Below are positions 52,322 to 61,617 of a stretch of 64,000 bases of DNA, piece after piece (position 1 is the stretch's first letter; each line of letters begins with the position of its first letter). The position numbers and the translations under genes were made by a program. The notes under the pieces were generated by a model. That model was not told where the DNA came from and did not search any database. It saw only the letters and a list, made by a program, of their open reading frames with translations. This DNA comes from CAYQQQ01 sp964420125 (GTDB lineage: Bacteria; Actinomycetota; Acidimicrobiia; Acidimicrobiales; Microtrichaceae), in the NCBI GenBank assembly GCA_964420125.1, contig CAYQQQ010000012.1:1-64000 (forward strand), given 5' to 3'.

Positions 52322-55111
52322 ATGTCGGGTTCGGAGAACAAGGGGACGTCGTCGGCGCTCGAGGCAACCGCATCGGAAGACCGGTACCGCTCGAAGTGGA
52401 CCTGGGACGATGTGAAGTGGGGGACCCACTGCATCGATTGCTACCCCGGCAACTGCCCGATGCGGGCCTACATGCGCGACGGCAAGGTCGTGCGCGAGGA
52501 GTCCTCGGGCACCTTCTCCACGGTCATGGAGGGCGTGCCCGACATGAACCCCATGGGCTGCCAGAAGGGCGTCGGGTGGACCAAGATGCTCGACGGCGAG
52601 GAGCGCGTCCTCTACCCGCTGCGCCGCGTCGGCGAGCGCGGCGAGGGGAAGTGGGAGCGCATCTCCTGGGACGAGGCGTGCACCGACATCGCGGACGCCA
52701 TCCTCGACGCGGCCGAGGAGATCGGCCCCGAGTCGATCATCGCCCCCTCGGGCTGCAACCTCGGCACCCTCGCCCTCGTCGGACGCGGCAAGTTCATGCA
52801 GCAGGTGGGCGGCCTCACCTTCGACCTCAACGCCGAGATGAACGACTTCGCCGCGGGCCAGTACCTCACCTGGGGCATGTTCGACCCGGTCTCCAGCATC
52901 GACGACTGGTTCCACTCCGGGGTGTTCCTCATCTGGTTCGGCAACCCCGCCTACACCCGCATCCCCCACTACCACTTCATCACCGAGGCCCGGTACCGAG
53001 GCTGCGAGGTGTGGACCATCGCCCCCGACGTGAGCCCGTCGGCCACCAACGCCGACGGCCACATCCCGGTCAAGCCCGGCACCGACGCAGCGCTGGCGCT
53101 GGCCATGTGCAAGGTCGTGATCGACGAGGGCCTGGTGCACGAGCAGTTCGTGAAGGAGCAGACCGACCTGCCCCTGCTCGTCGACCCGACCACGGGCCGC
53201 TACCTGCGCCAGTCTCAGATGGTGGAGGGCGGCGACGACGAGCAGCTCTACGCCTGGGACACGGTGAGCGGTGCGGCGATCGAGGCCGCCAAGGGCACGC
53301 TCAAGTGGGGTGACGCCGATCCCGCCCTCGAGGGGACCTACACCGTGCAGACCCTGGACGGGCCGCGCGAGTTCACGACCGTGTTCGAGCAGGTCAAGGC
53401 CCGCCTCGAGGACTACACCCCGGAGAAGGCCGCGGAGATCTGCGACATCGGCGCCGACACCATCTACCGGCTCGCCCGGCTGATCGCCGCCAAGCCCACC
53501 AACATCCTGGGCTCGCTCAACACCGCCTCCAAGCACTACCACGGCGACCTCATCGAGCGGTCCCAGGCGCTGCTGCTCGGCCTCACCGGCAACTGGGGCA
53601 AGCACGGCGCGGGCATGCGGGCCTGGGGCGCCGGCTACTTCGACGGCATGCTCACCTTCGCCCTGAAGACCACACAGGGCCCCGAGGCGGTGTCCAACAT
53701 CCTCGACATGTTGGAGATGGCCCGCGACGCGGCCATCGCCGCCGACCCGAACCTCACCCCCAAGCTGTTCGCCATCCAGGCCGCCCAGTCCGGCCTGGCC
53801 GGCGCGGCCTTCGTGCCCCCGGTGTTCTTCTGGTACCGCCACGCCGGCTACAAGGACGCCTGGGAGAACCCCGCCTGGCACGACGAGTCGATGCCGAGGA
53901 CCTTCAAGGAGTACTACGACGAGGCCGTCGAGTCGGGATGGTGGCAGGGAGTCGACTACCCACGCGAGGAGCACACCCCCCGCGTGCTCATCGAGTGCGG
54001 TGGCAACGTGCTGCGACGCACGCGGGGCGGCACGAAGATGCTGCTCGAGCACCTGTGGCCGAAGCTCAACATGGTCGTGACCATGGAGGTCCGCATGAGC
54101 GCGACCGCCGCCTACAGCGACATCGTGCTGCCCATGTCCCAGCAGTACGAGAAGATCGGCTTCGGGATCCCCTCCACCCACGTCATGAACCTCACCTTCT
54201 GCGACAAGTCGGTCGATCCCCCTGGCGAGTGCGTCGACGAGTGGGAGGGGTTCCGGCGCATCGCCGAGAAGATCCAGGAGCGTGGTCGCGAACGCCAGGC
54301 AGGCGTGTACGCCAGCGGGGTCGGCCTGCAGTTCGACCCCAAGAACTTCCACGACAACTTCACCGCCAACGGGCTCTGGTTGGACCCCGAGACCATGATC
54401 GACGAGATGCTCCGCGACACCGCCATCATCGGCACGATCCCCGAGGAGGGCAGCCTGGAGCACATCCGCGAGGTCGGCCACTACCGCTGGCAGGGTCTCG
54501 GCATCACCCCGCGCGCGGTGGGCCAGGCCACGGAACCACAGCCGGACGAGACCTTCACCCCCTTCCGCAAGCACGTCGAGGACGGCGAGCCGTACCCCAC
54601 CTACAGCCGTCGGGCCCAGTTCCTGATCGACCATCCGTGGTTCATCGAGGCCGACGAGCACCTCCCGCGGCACAAGGAGCCCCCGGCTGTCGGCGGCGAC
54701 CACCCGTTCATGGTCTCCAGCGGCCACAACCGCTGGAGCCTGCACTCGCTCAACATCTCCAACAAGCTCATGTTGGAGACCCATCGCGGCACCCCGCACC
54801 TGGTGATCAACGACGACGACGCCAAGGAGCTCGGCCTCCTCGACAACGACAAGGTGCGGGTGTGGAACGACATGGGCGAGTTCGTGGTGCCCGTCAAGAC
54901 CTCCCAGTCGGCCCGGCCGAAGCAGGTCGTGATGTACAACGGCTTCGACAACTTCCAGTTCCCCAACTGGGCCGGTCCGAACGACGCCGAGCCCGGCATG
55001 ATCAAGTGGCTCCACCTCGCCGGTGGCTACGGGCACCTGAAGTACTGGGCCATGGAGTGGCAGCCCTGCCCGACCATGCGCAACACGCGCGTCTCAATCG
55101 AGAAGGTCTGA
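52322..55111 (+). CDS. Molybdenum bis-PGD oxidoreductase catalytic subunit (DMSO-reductase family)
   Basis: A 929-residue molybdoenzyme. The N-terminal iron-sulfur motif WGTHCIDCYPGNCPM (His-x3-Cys-x4-Cys) with a later GCQKG gives a His/Cys-type cluster as in type II enzymes such as nitrate or ethylbenzene dehydrogenases. The region NAEMNDFAAGQYLTWG holds an Asp in the place of the Mo ligand. C-terminal MVSSGHNRWSLHSLN and VRVWNDMGEFVVPVK match the cofactor-binding domain IV. ATG 52322 follows GGGAGG; the upstream GTG (52280) has no such site. No Tat signal is seen. No iron-sulfur or haem subunit gene is adjacent. Confidence 0.85.
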   Translation: MSGSENKGTSSALEATASEDRYRSKWTWDDVKWGTHCIDCYPGNCPMRAYMRDGKVVREESSGTFSTVMEGVPDMNPMGCQKGVGWTKMLDGEERVLYPLRRVGERGEGKWERISWDEACTDIADAILDAAEEIGPESIIAPSGCNLGTLALVGRGKFMQQVGGLTFDLNAEMNDFAAGQYLTWGMFDPVSSIDDWFHSGVFLIWFGNPAYTRIPHYHFITEARYRGCEVWTIAPDVSPSATNADGHIPVKPGTDAALALAMCKVVIDEGLVHEQFVKEQTDLPLLVDPTTGRYLRQSQMVEGGDDEQLYAWDTVSGAAIEAAKGTLKWGDADPALEGTYTVQTLDGPREFTTVFEQVKARLEDYTPEKAAEICDIGADTIYRLARLIAAKPTNILGSLNTASKHYHGDLIERSQALLLGLTGNWGKHGAGMRAWGAGYFDGMLTFALKTTQGPEAVSNILDMLEMARDAAIAADPNLTPKLFAIQAAQSGLAGAAFVPPVFFWYRHAGYKDAWENPAWHDESMPRTFKEYYDEAVESGWWQGVDYPREEHTPRVLIECGGNVLRRTRGGTKMLLEHLWPKLNMVVTMEVRMSATAAYSDIVLPMSQQYEKIGFGIPSTHVMNLTFCDKSVDPPGECVDEWEGFRRIAEKIQERGRERQAGVYASGVGLQFDPKNFHDNFTANGLWLDPETMIDEMLRDTAIIGTIPEEGSLEHIREVGHYRWQGLGITPRAVGQATEPQPDETFTPFRKHVEDGEPYPTYSRRAQFLIDHPWFIEADEHLPRHKEPPAVGGDHPFMVSSGHNRWSLHSLNISNKLMLETHRGTPHLVINDDDAKELGLLDNDKVRVWNDMGEFVVPVKTSQSARPKQVVMYNGFDNFQFPNWAGPNDAEPGMIKWLHLAGGYGHLKYWAMEWQPCPTMRNTRVSIEKV

Positions 55112-55120
55112 CCGACCGGT

Positions 55121-55165
55121 CCGGCCGGGCCGCCCGAGTGCCCGTCACCCGGGGGGCCCGGCCGG
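55121..55165. terminator. Bidirectional terminator between molybdoenzyme and SDR
   Basis: CCGGCCGGGCC (55121-55131) pairs perfectly with GGCCCGGCCGG (55155-55165). The convergent SDR ends at 55145 inside the loop side, so the hairpin serves both genes. Confidence 0.65.
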
Positions 55166-55990
55166 CCGGCCCGCCGTCGTCCGCATCGCCCGCCGCACGA
55201 TGCGGTCGGCGAGCGCGGCGCTGAGGCGGTCGGGGAGGTATCTGGTCAGTCGAGCGGCCCGCCGGGCCCGGCGGCCGGGGATCACCATGAACCTGCCTCG
55301 CCGGAGCTGGTCGAGCATCTCGTCGCACGCCTCCTCGATGGGCAGGGTGCCCGCCACGTCCTTGAGCGCCCTCGTGGCCGGGTGCATGTCGAGCATGGCC
55401 CGTTCCACCATCGGCGTCACGATCTCGGGCGGGCAGATCACCGACACGCCCACCCCCTCCGGCGCGCACTCGAGGCGTAGCACCCGGGCCAGACCGATCA
55501 CCCCGGCCTTGGACGACGCGTAGGCCGCGTAGGTGTAGCCGCCGGTGATGCCGGCCAACGAGGCGATGAGCGCCAGGCGGGCACCTCGCCCCATGTGCGG
55601 GAGCACTGCGGCGGCGAAGTTGCGGCTGCCCACCAGGTTGACCCCGATGGTCAGCTCGAAGTCGTCCAGCGTCGACTCCGCGAAGCGGGCGTTGCGGCTC
55701 AGCCCTGCGCTGTTGACGGCGAGGCGAGGTGAGCCGACCTCCAGGGCGGCTCGCTGCACGGCCGCAGCCAGGGCCGGGGCGTCCCGAACGTCGACCTCCT
55801 CGAAGGCGAGCCGCTGGTCCGACCCACGCCGGCTGCGGCGTATCGCCTCCCGGGCGTCCTGTGAGATCTGCTGGTCGAACACGGCGATCGCGGTACCCTC
55901 GGCGGCCAGCGTGCAGGCGAGGTGCCGGCCGATGCCGCTGCCACCGCCGGTGACGAACAGCGTGGACCACCTCGGAGCGTTGTCATCCAC
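55145..55990 (-). CDS. SDR-family oxidoreductase
   Basis: A 281-residue SDR: LFVTGGGSGIGRHLA, NSAG, catalytic Ser in ALIASLAGITG, YAAYASSKAG (YxxxK). C-terminal ~60 residues are Arg-rich (PGRRARRAARLTRYLPDRL). GTG 55990 is supported by AGGAGG 8 bp upstream. Related proteins oxidise steroids or hydroxy fatty acids; substrate not inferable. Convergent with the molybdoenzyme. Confidence 0.9.
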   Translation of the reverse strand: MDDNAPRWSTLFVTGGGSGIGRHLACTLAAEGTAIAVFDQQISQDAREAIRRSRRGSDQRLAFEEVDVRDAPALAAAVQRAALEVGSPRLAVNSAGLSRNARFAESTLDDFELTIGVNLVGSRNFAAAVLPHMGRGARLALIASLAGITGGYTYAAYASSKAGVIGLARVLRLECAPEGVGVSVICPPEIVTPMVERAMLDMHPATRALKDVAGTLPIEEACDEMLDQLRRGRFMVIPGRRARRAARLTRYLPDRLSAALADRIVRRAMRTTAGRPAGPPG

Positions 55991-56098
55991 GGTCGAAGCC
56001 TCCTGCTACCCGCCGGAGCCATCCCCGGCATGACCCGAAGTCTGGCCGATGCCACCACGGCACGCGGGCTGAGGCACCCATCAGCGACTCCCACCGCC

Positions 56099-57148
56099 TC
56101 AGCGGGAGTAGGCGAGCACCTCGGTGGCCTTGGTGCTGGCCCACACGTCGGCACCCTCGCGGATGCCGAGCTCCGCGGCGGCCGCCACCGTCACCTCCGC
56201 CACGACCGGGACCGGTCCCGCCAGCTGGACGCGCACCAGTCCCCCCAGGTGATCGACGTGGTCGACCCTGGCCGGCCATCGATTCCGTGGACTGCCCTCG
56301 GGTGGCTGCAGGTGCAGCGCGATGGCCGCGGGATCCACCGTGAGGAAGACCGCACCGTCGTGCGGCTCGGCGATGATCAGCGTGGCGCCACCGGAGAGGA
56401 CCACCTCCGTGCCACGAGCGGTGCCGTGGAGGAGGTTCGTGCCGATCAGACCGGCGACGTAGGGGGTCCTGGGGCGACGGGTCACCTCTGCCACGCTGCC
56501 GCTCTGGCTGACCCGCCCGTCCTCCAGGACCACGACGCGCTCGGCGAGCGCCAGCACGTCGAGAGGGTCGTGGGTGACCAGCACTGTCGGCCCGGCGAAG
56601 CCCCCCAGGTGTCGGCGGAGCTCTCGCCGGACGTCCATCCTGGTCGACACGTCGAGCGCGCTCAGCGGTTCGTCGAGCAGCAGGGCCTCCGGTTCGGTGG
56701 CCAGCGCCCTCGCCAGCGCCACCCGCTGCGCCTCCCCGCCCGAGAGCTCCCCCGGCCGGCGTGATGCGAGATGGGCCGCGCCGACCTCCGCCAGCCACGC
56801 GGCGGCCGTCTCGCGAGCCGCACCACGACCCACGCCCCGGCAGCGGGGCCCGAAGGCGACGTTGTCCAGCGCTCCCAGGCGCGGGAACAGCAGCACGTCC
56901 TGGTACACGACCCCCACGCGGCGCGCAGCGGGTGCGACGTGGACCTCCGGGGTGCGATCGAGCACGCGACCGCCCAGGACGATGGTCCCGCGCTGGAGCT
57001 CGATCTGGCCGGTGATGCATCCCAGCAGGGTGGACTTCCCCGATCCGTTCGGACCCAGCACGGCGGTGACCGCTCCGGCAGGTGCCTCCAGCTCCACCCT
57101 CAGGTCGAGCTGGCCGCGAGCGACGACGAGGTCGACGTCCAGGCTCAT
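56099..57148 (-). CDS. modC: Molybdate ABC transporter ATP-binding protein
   Basis: A 349-residue ATPase. Walker A GPNGSGKST, signature LSGGEAQRVALARAL, Walker B LLLDEPLSALD, switch His in VLVTHDP. The C-terminal ~120 residues form a TOBE/MOP-like domain (WASTKATEVLAY), the molybdate-sensing module of ModC. Overlaps modB by four bases. Confidence 0.92.
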   Translation of the reverse strand: MSLDVDLVVARGQLDLRVELEAPAGAVTAVLGPNGSGKSTLLGCITGQIELQRGTIVLGGRVLDRTPEVHVAPAARRVGVVYQDVLLFPRLGALDNVAFGPRCRGVGRGAARETAAAWLAEVGAAHLASRRPGELSGGEAQRVALARALATEPEALLLDEPLSALDVSTRMDVRRELRRHLGGFAGPTVLVTHDPLDVLALAERVVVLEDGRVSQSGSVAEVTRRPRTPYVAGLIGTNLLHGTARGTEVVLSGGATLIIAEPHDGAVFLTVDPAAIALHLQPPEGSPRNRWPARVDHVDHLGGLVRVQLAGPVPVVAEVTVAAAAELGIREGADVWASTKATEVLAYSR

Positions 57149-57933
57149 GGCCGCGCCAGCCATCGGTCGCGCAGCGACACCAGCACGACCAGCGAGACCG
57201 CGAGCAGCAGGAGGCTCATGGCGATGGCCGTGCCCTGATCGGACTCCAGCTCCAGGTACACCGCCAGTGGGAGGGTTCGCGTGCGGCCGGCCACGTTGCC
57301 GGCGAAGGTGATGGTGGCGCCGAACTCTCCGAGCGCACGGGCCCAGGCCAGCACGGCGCCGGCAGCCACCGAGGGGGCGATCGTGGGCAGGGTCACACGA
57401 CGGAACACGGCTGCGCCGCCGGCTCCCAGCTGGGCGGCGACCTCCTCGTAGCGGCGGTCGACCGCGCGGAGGGCCGCCTCGACGGCGATCACGTAGAAGG
57501 GCATGGCCACGAAGGTCTCCGCCATGATCGCCCCCGCAGTCGTGAAGGTCAGCTGGACGCCGAAGGCGTCGTGCAGCCATCCACCGAGCGGGCTGCGAAG
57601 GCTGAAGGCCGACAGCAGCGCCACGCCCCCGACCACCGGCGGCAACACCATCGGCAGCAGGACGAGCCCACGCAACAGGCCACGCCCCGGCAGGTCGGTC
57701 CGCGCGAGCGTCCACGCCAGCGGCGTGCCCAGCACCACCGACAGCACGGCCGCGCTCGACGAGCACACCAGCGAGAGGCGGAGCGCCTCGACGGTGCCCG
57801 GTCGGCTGAGCTGCTCCCACAGCGCCGACCACTCTGTGCGCTGGAGCAGGCCGACCAGGGGCAGGGCGAGGAAGGCGAGCGAGACGGCTGCCAGTGCGAG
57901 CACGACCACGGGGGGCCGTTGCGATCTCGTCAT
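57145..57933 (-). CDS. modB: Molybdate ABC transporter permease
   Basis: A 262-residue permease with five to six membrane segments and the ABC permease EAA-type loop GALGEFGATITFAG, characteristic of ModB. Also LLPMVLPPVVGGVALL. ATG 57933. First gene of modBC. Confidence 0.92.
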   Translation of the reverse strand: MTRSQRPPVVVLALAAVSLAFLALPLVGLLQRTEWSALWEQLSRPGTVEALRLSLVCSSSAAVLSVVLGTPLAWTLARTDLPGRGLLRGLVLLPMVLPPVVGGVALLSAFSLRSPLGGWLHDAFGVQLTFTTAGAIMAETFVAMPFYVIAVEAALRAVDRRYEEVAAQLGAGGAAVFRRVTLPTIAPSVAAGAVLAWARALGEFGATITFAGNVAGRTRTLPLAVYLELESDQGTAIAMSLLLLAVSLVVLVSLRDRWLARP

Positions 57934-58012
57934 GGCCGCCTCACGTCGGCACGGTCGGAGGGAGGACCCATCCGGGAGGTCGTGGATGGATCCGGCGGGG
58001 CCTCCCTGGAGC

Positions 58013-58411
58013 TCATCGCGGAGCCTCCACGATGACGTTGGTGGCCTTGACCACCGCAACCGCCAGGTCGCCGGGCTCCAGGCCCAGCTCCGAGGCGCCA
58101 TCGGCGGTGATGAGGGACACCAGGCGGTGCGGGCCCGCCTGGAGCTCGAGGACGGCCACCAGGCCGTCGACCTCGACGCGGGTGACCACTCCGGTGAAGC
58201 GGTTCCGGGCCGACTGGGCCGGCAACGACTCGGGCTCCCAGGGTCCGCCCTGTTCCCGGAGGAATCGGGCCAGCTCCGCCCCGTCGACCAACCGGTGCCC
58301 CCCGCCGCTTCGAGTCGTCCCCAGGCGGCCGTCGTCGCACCAGCGCCGGACGGTGTCGCTGCTGACGCCGAGGAGCTCGGCGATCTGTCCTGGCCGATAG
58401 CGCGTTCCCAT
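58013..58411 (-). CDS. HTH-TOBE molybdate-responsive regulator
   Basis: A 132-residue protein: an excisionase/MerR-type HTH (PGQIAELLGVSSDTVRRWC then DGRLGTTRSGGGHRLVDGAEL), then a TOBE domain (ARNRFTGVVTRVEVDGLVAVLEL, LGLEPGDLAVAVVKATNVIVEAP). Such proteins control molybdenum-related operons in actinobacteria. ATG 58411 is preferred as start because upstream residues are unlike the family. It precedes modBC by 79 bp and may regulate it. Confidence 0.8.
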   Translation of the reverse strand: MGTRYRPGQIAELLGVSSDTVRRWCDDGRLGTTRSGGGHRLVDGAELARFLREQGGPWEPESLPAQSARNRFTGVVTRVEVDGLVAVLELQAGPHRLVSLITADGASELGLEPGDLAVAVVKATNVIVEAPR

Positions 58412-58572
58412 CCCGTCAGCACAACACATGAACCTCGCACTTGCAAGCTTGAGGATGCCATTCCCATCGATCTTGCGATCCCCAGTGAGTCGATACGCCG
58501 TCGCCAGCTGCATCGTCGCAGCGGCCGGTCGATCGCCCTCGTGCACCGATACCGTGGCTAACCTCCTCCGGG

Positions 58573-58600
58573 TTGCCATTTCCCAGTAAATCAGTAGGAT
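58573..58600 (+). promoter_or_regulatory. Predicted promoter giving a leaderless TSUP transcript
   Basis: -35-like TTGCCA (58573-58578), 16-bp spacer and -10-like TAGGAT (58595-58600), ending 9 bp before the ATG at 58610. The surrounding AT-rich patch stands out in this GC-rich window. Transcription would start at or next to the ATG. Confidence 0.5.
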
Positions 58601-58609
58601 TCATAGGAT

Positions 58610-59491
58610 ATGCAGGAGCTCATCTGGGTCGCCGTCGCCGGGTTCGCCGCCTCTCTGGTCGACGGCGCGCTCGGCATGGGCTTCGGTCCCACCAGCTCCA
58701 GCATCCTCCTGGGCACCGGGTTGAGCCCGGCCTCAGTGTCCACCACCGTGAACCTGGCGAAGGTCGTCACCGGCGTCGCCGCCGCGCTCTCCCACTGGCG
58801 GTTCCAGAACGTGAGCCGTCGCTTGGCGCTCCAGCTCGCGATCCCCGGGTGCCTCGGAGCGATCCTCGGTGTGTCCGTGCTCTCCCGAGTCGACGGAGAG
58901 ACCCTGCGGCCGGTGCTGGCCGCGTTGCTGTTCCTCATGGGCCTCCGCATCCTGTGGCGGTTCCGGCGTCCCCCACCCACGGTCACCGACCCCGAGGCCG
59001 ACGCCCATCGACAGCTCCCCTCCGACGACCGCGGCGTCCTCGTGGCCGGAGCCACCGGCGGAGTCACCAACGGACTGATCGGGGCGTGGGGGCCGGTCGT
59101 CACCCCGTACCTGATGCACCGAGGCCTCGCGCCGCGCTACGCCGTCGGTTCCGTCAACACCGCCGAGGTCGCCGTGGCCAGCGTGTCGGTCACCTCGTTG
59201 CTGGCTGCCCTCGGCCGTGGGGAGCTGAACCTGTCGATCGTCGCTGCCATGCTGCTCGGCGGAGTGCTCGCAGCTCCCGTGGCCGCCTGGTTCGTGCGAC
59301 ACGTGCCGGCCCGGCCGATGGGTGTGTCCGTCGCCGCGCTGCTGCTGCTGACCAACTCCCGTGAGCTGTCCACCTGGGCGGATCTGGGCACCAGCCGATG
59401 GCTGCTCTACGCCGCGGTCGGCGTGGCCGTCCTGCTCACGGCGCTGGTGCCACGCCTGCTCCCGGCACAACCTCCGGCGCACCCGGCCTGA
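58610..59491 (+). CDS. TSUP (TauE/SafE) family permease
   Basis: A 293-residue membrane protein with about eight hydrophobic segments, start MQELIWVAVAGFAASLVDGALG and paired conserved segments GATGGVTNGLIGAWGPVVTPYLM and SVNTAEVAVASVSVT. The family transports sulfur compounds (sulfite, sulfoacetate, sulfonates). Lies next to the molybdate genes, possibly linked to oxyanion homeostasis. Confidence 0.88.
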   Translation: MQELIWVAVAGFAASLVDGALGMGFGPTSSSILLGTGLSPASVSTTVNLAKVVTGVAAALSHWRFQNVSRRLALQLAIPGCLGAILGVSVLSRVDGETLRPVLAALLFLMGLRILWRFRRPPPTVTDPEADAHRQLPSDDRGVLVAGATGGVTNGLIGAWGPVVTPYLMHRGLAPRYAVGSVNTAEVAVASVSVTSLLAALGRGELNLSIVAAMLLGGVLAAPVAAWFVRHVPARPMGVSVAALLLLTNSRELSTWADLGTSRWLLYAAVGVAVLLTALVPRLLPAQPPAHPA

Positions 59492-59537
59492 GCACGGCAG
59501 TAGCTTCTACCCCACGCAGCCCGACAAGGAGCACAGC

Positions 59538-60095
59538 ATGAACGAATGGGGTCCGTTGGCCGCTCTCGCCGGCGAGTGGGAAGGAAAGGGCGGCCTCGAC
59601 ACGGCCTTCAACCACCAGCAAGGGGAGGTCCTCGAGACCCCCTACCTCGAGAAGCTGACCTTCAAGCCCTTCGGGCCGGTCAACAACGGGCGCCAGGAGC
59701 TCTACGGCCTCGACTACCGCACCGCCATGTGGCGAGACGACGAGGACCTGCCGTTCCACACCGAGGTCGGCTACTGGCTCTGGGATGCCGCGACCGGTGA
59801 GGTCCTGCGAGGCTTCGTGGTTCCGCGGGGCATCACGGTGCTCGCCGGCGGCACCGCTGACGCGACGACCCGCCGGTTCCAGCTGCGCGCCGCAGCCGGT
59901 GAGCCCTGCTACAGCATCGGCGAGAACACCTATCTGTACGCCAACGCCTCGACGGTGAGCTACGAGGTGGACGTCGAGGTGCACGACGACGGCACCTGGT
60001 CCTACCACGAGACCACGATGCTTCGGATGAAGGAGTTCGACGAGCTCTTCCCGCACACCGACCACAACACGCTGCACAAGGTCGCAGACGCCTGA
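59538..60095 (+). CDS. Nitrobindin-like FABP-type heme-binding protein
   Basis: A 185-residue beta-barrel protein: GPLAALAGEWEGKGG at the start, then YLEKLTFKPFGPVNNGRQELYGLDYRT and ETTMLRMKEFDELFPHTDHNTLHKVA. This matches the nitrobindin/THAP4-like group (DUF1794); a conserved His near the C-terminus may bind heme. ATG 59538 follows AAGGAG. Actual ligand is not shown. Confidence 0.72.
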   Translation: MNEWGPLAALAGEWEGKGGLDTAFNHQQGEVLETPYLEKLTFKPFGPVNNGRQELYGLDYRTAMWRDDEDLPFHTEVGYWLWDAATGEVLRGFVVPRGITVLAGGTADATTRRFQLRAAAGEPCYSIGENTYLYANASTVSYEVDVEVHDDGTWSYHETTMLRMKEFDELFPHTDHNTLHKVADA

Positions 60096-60168
60096 ACCTC
60101 CACGCGCGCAGCCTCGTCGCGCTCCAGGCGCCCCCGTGCGCCGCGACGGAGCTGCCTACACTTCGCCG

Positions 60169-60531
60169 ATGCGCTCGCCGGTGGTCGTCGCCTCCACCTG
60201 GTCCGCCTCGCAGGCGGACCTGCTGGTGGAGCACCTCCGAGCCCGTGGCATCGAGAGCTTCACGAAGACCAACCTCGACCGGGTCGCCTACGGAGGGGAG
60301 CTCGGCGGAGCCCGGGTGTTCGTGGACGCCGACCAACAGCTGGAGGCCGAGCTCGAGCTGGTGCTGCTGCACGACGGCGGCATCGACGAGGACCCGGAGC
60401 ACTGGAGCACCCCGAACGACGCGCCGCCCTACCGTCGGTGGGTCGTCGTCGGTGGATGGATCGCCCTTGCCGCCATGGCCGTGAGCGCCATCGTGCCGAC
60501 CGCGCATGCCGTGTGGCAGGCGATCCGCTGA
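60169..60531 (+). CDS. DUF2007-like membrane protein
   Basis: A 120-residue protein. N-terminal residues 1-65 have the DUF2007 fold pattern: VVVASTWSASQADLLVEHLRARGI, GGARVFVDADQQLEAELEL. One membrane segment (WVVVGGWIALAAMAVSAIV) ends the protein. ATG 60169. Possible signal-transducing role in the family, unproven. Confidence 0.72.
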   Translation: MRSPVVVASTWSASQADLLVEHLRARGIESFTKTNLDRVAYGGELGGARVFVDADQQLEAELELVLLHDGGIDEDPEHWSTPNDAPPYRRWVVVGGWIALAAMAVSAIVPTAHAVWQAIR

Positions 60532-60579
60532 TGAGCGAGGGAGGACCGGTGCCGCCGCGACGCCGTTAGCGTGTGCACG

Positions 60580-61617
60580 ATGACCGATCACGACCGCGGC
60601 GGGCTCACCGACCCGGGACTCACCGTGCGGCTGGAGTCGCTGGTCGCTCAGCCGTGGCCGGTGCACCGCGCGCGTTGGGCGCGGGTCCTCCTCCTGCTGC
60701 TGGTTATCGCCGCGCCGGTGACCGCCACTGCGCTGACCTGGTGGGGTGTCACCAGCCAGGCGGACAGAGAGATCATCGACGGACACCGCGGGATGCCTCT
60801 GGAGAGCCCCGAGCTGTGGATCGACGCCACCGCGCTCACCTTCGAGTCCGAGGTCGGGGAGCTGACCCTGCGCCTGGTGTTCTCGCCACAGGGTCGCCTG
60901 GTCGACGGCGACCGACTCCGGGAAGCCGTGACGGTGGTGCTCAACGACCAGGCAGGACGCGACGTCCGCACCTATCCGCCCGATTCCGTGATGGAACCGA
61001 TCACCGCGGTGGTGGCCTTCCGCGGCGACTCCGTCCGCTACCCCTTCGACACCTACGAGGGGACCTTCCAGATCGGGGCGACGACCGGTCCCAGCGACGA
61101 TGCAGAGCCGCTGCCGATCGACATCGCCTTGACCGCGGCGCTCGACCAGTTCGCCACCTCCGCCGACGCAGACGCCACGGAGAACGCCGCGAGCCTCGAC
61201 TTCCACCTGTCGCGCCGATGGACCTCGATCGTCTGGGTCCTGTTCTTCATGTTCATCGCATGGGCGATCGCTCTCGGCTGCGCCGGCATCATGTGGTGGG
61301 TCGTGGTGTTCCACGCAGAGAACCCGTTCTGGTGCTTCGCTCTCTTCGCCTCGGTGCTCTTCGCGCTGCCGACGCTTCGCAACGGTCTGCCGGGCCAACC
61401 CCGCTACGGCGTCCTCGTGGACTGGGCCGCCTTCTACTGGGCCATCGCCATCGTGGCGCTGAGCCTGATCCTCGCACTCCTCGTCTGGAACGTGACGGCT
61501 CACCGCACCCTCCGACGAGCGGAGCTCCACATCAGCGGGGCTGCACCACCCGATCACGTCCACCGCTCCGCCGGGCCGGCGACCAGTCCGGCGCCCGAGC
61601 TCAACGACCCTGGTTGA
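60580..61617 (+). CDS. DUF4436 family membrane protein
   Basis: A 345-residue protein with four likely membrane segments: one near residue 35, then a beta-rich extracytoplasmic region (~60-205) and three C-terminal segments (~210-310). The pattern is that of DUF4436, known mainly from mycobacteria and relatives. ATG 60580; GTG 60571 is possible. It overlaps the convergent SMC-like gene by 17 bp. Confidence 0.78.
   Translation: MTDHDRGGLTDPGLTVRLESLVAQPWPVHRARWARVLLLLLVIAAPVTATALTWWGVTSQADREIIDGHRGMPLESPELWIDATALTFESEVGELTLRLVFSPQGRLVDGDRLREAVTVVLNDQAGRDVRTYPPDSVMEPITAVVAFRGDSVRYPFDTYEGTFQIGATTGPSDDAEPLPIDIALTAALDQFATSADADATENAASLDFHLSRRWTSIVWVLFFMFIAWAIALGCAGIMWWVVVFHAENPFWCFALFASVLFALPTLRNGLPGQPRYGVLVDWAAFYWAIAIVALSLILALLVWNVTAHRTLRRAELHISGAAPPDHVHRSAGPATSPAPELNDPG

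Noticed and set aside
52106..55036. 976-codon minus-strand frame across the molybdoenzyme
   Set aside because: Antisense to a strongly conserved gene; Val/His/Gly-rich without domain signatures.
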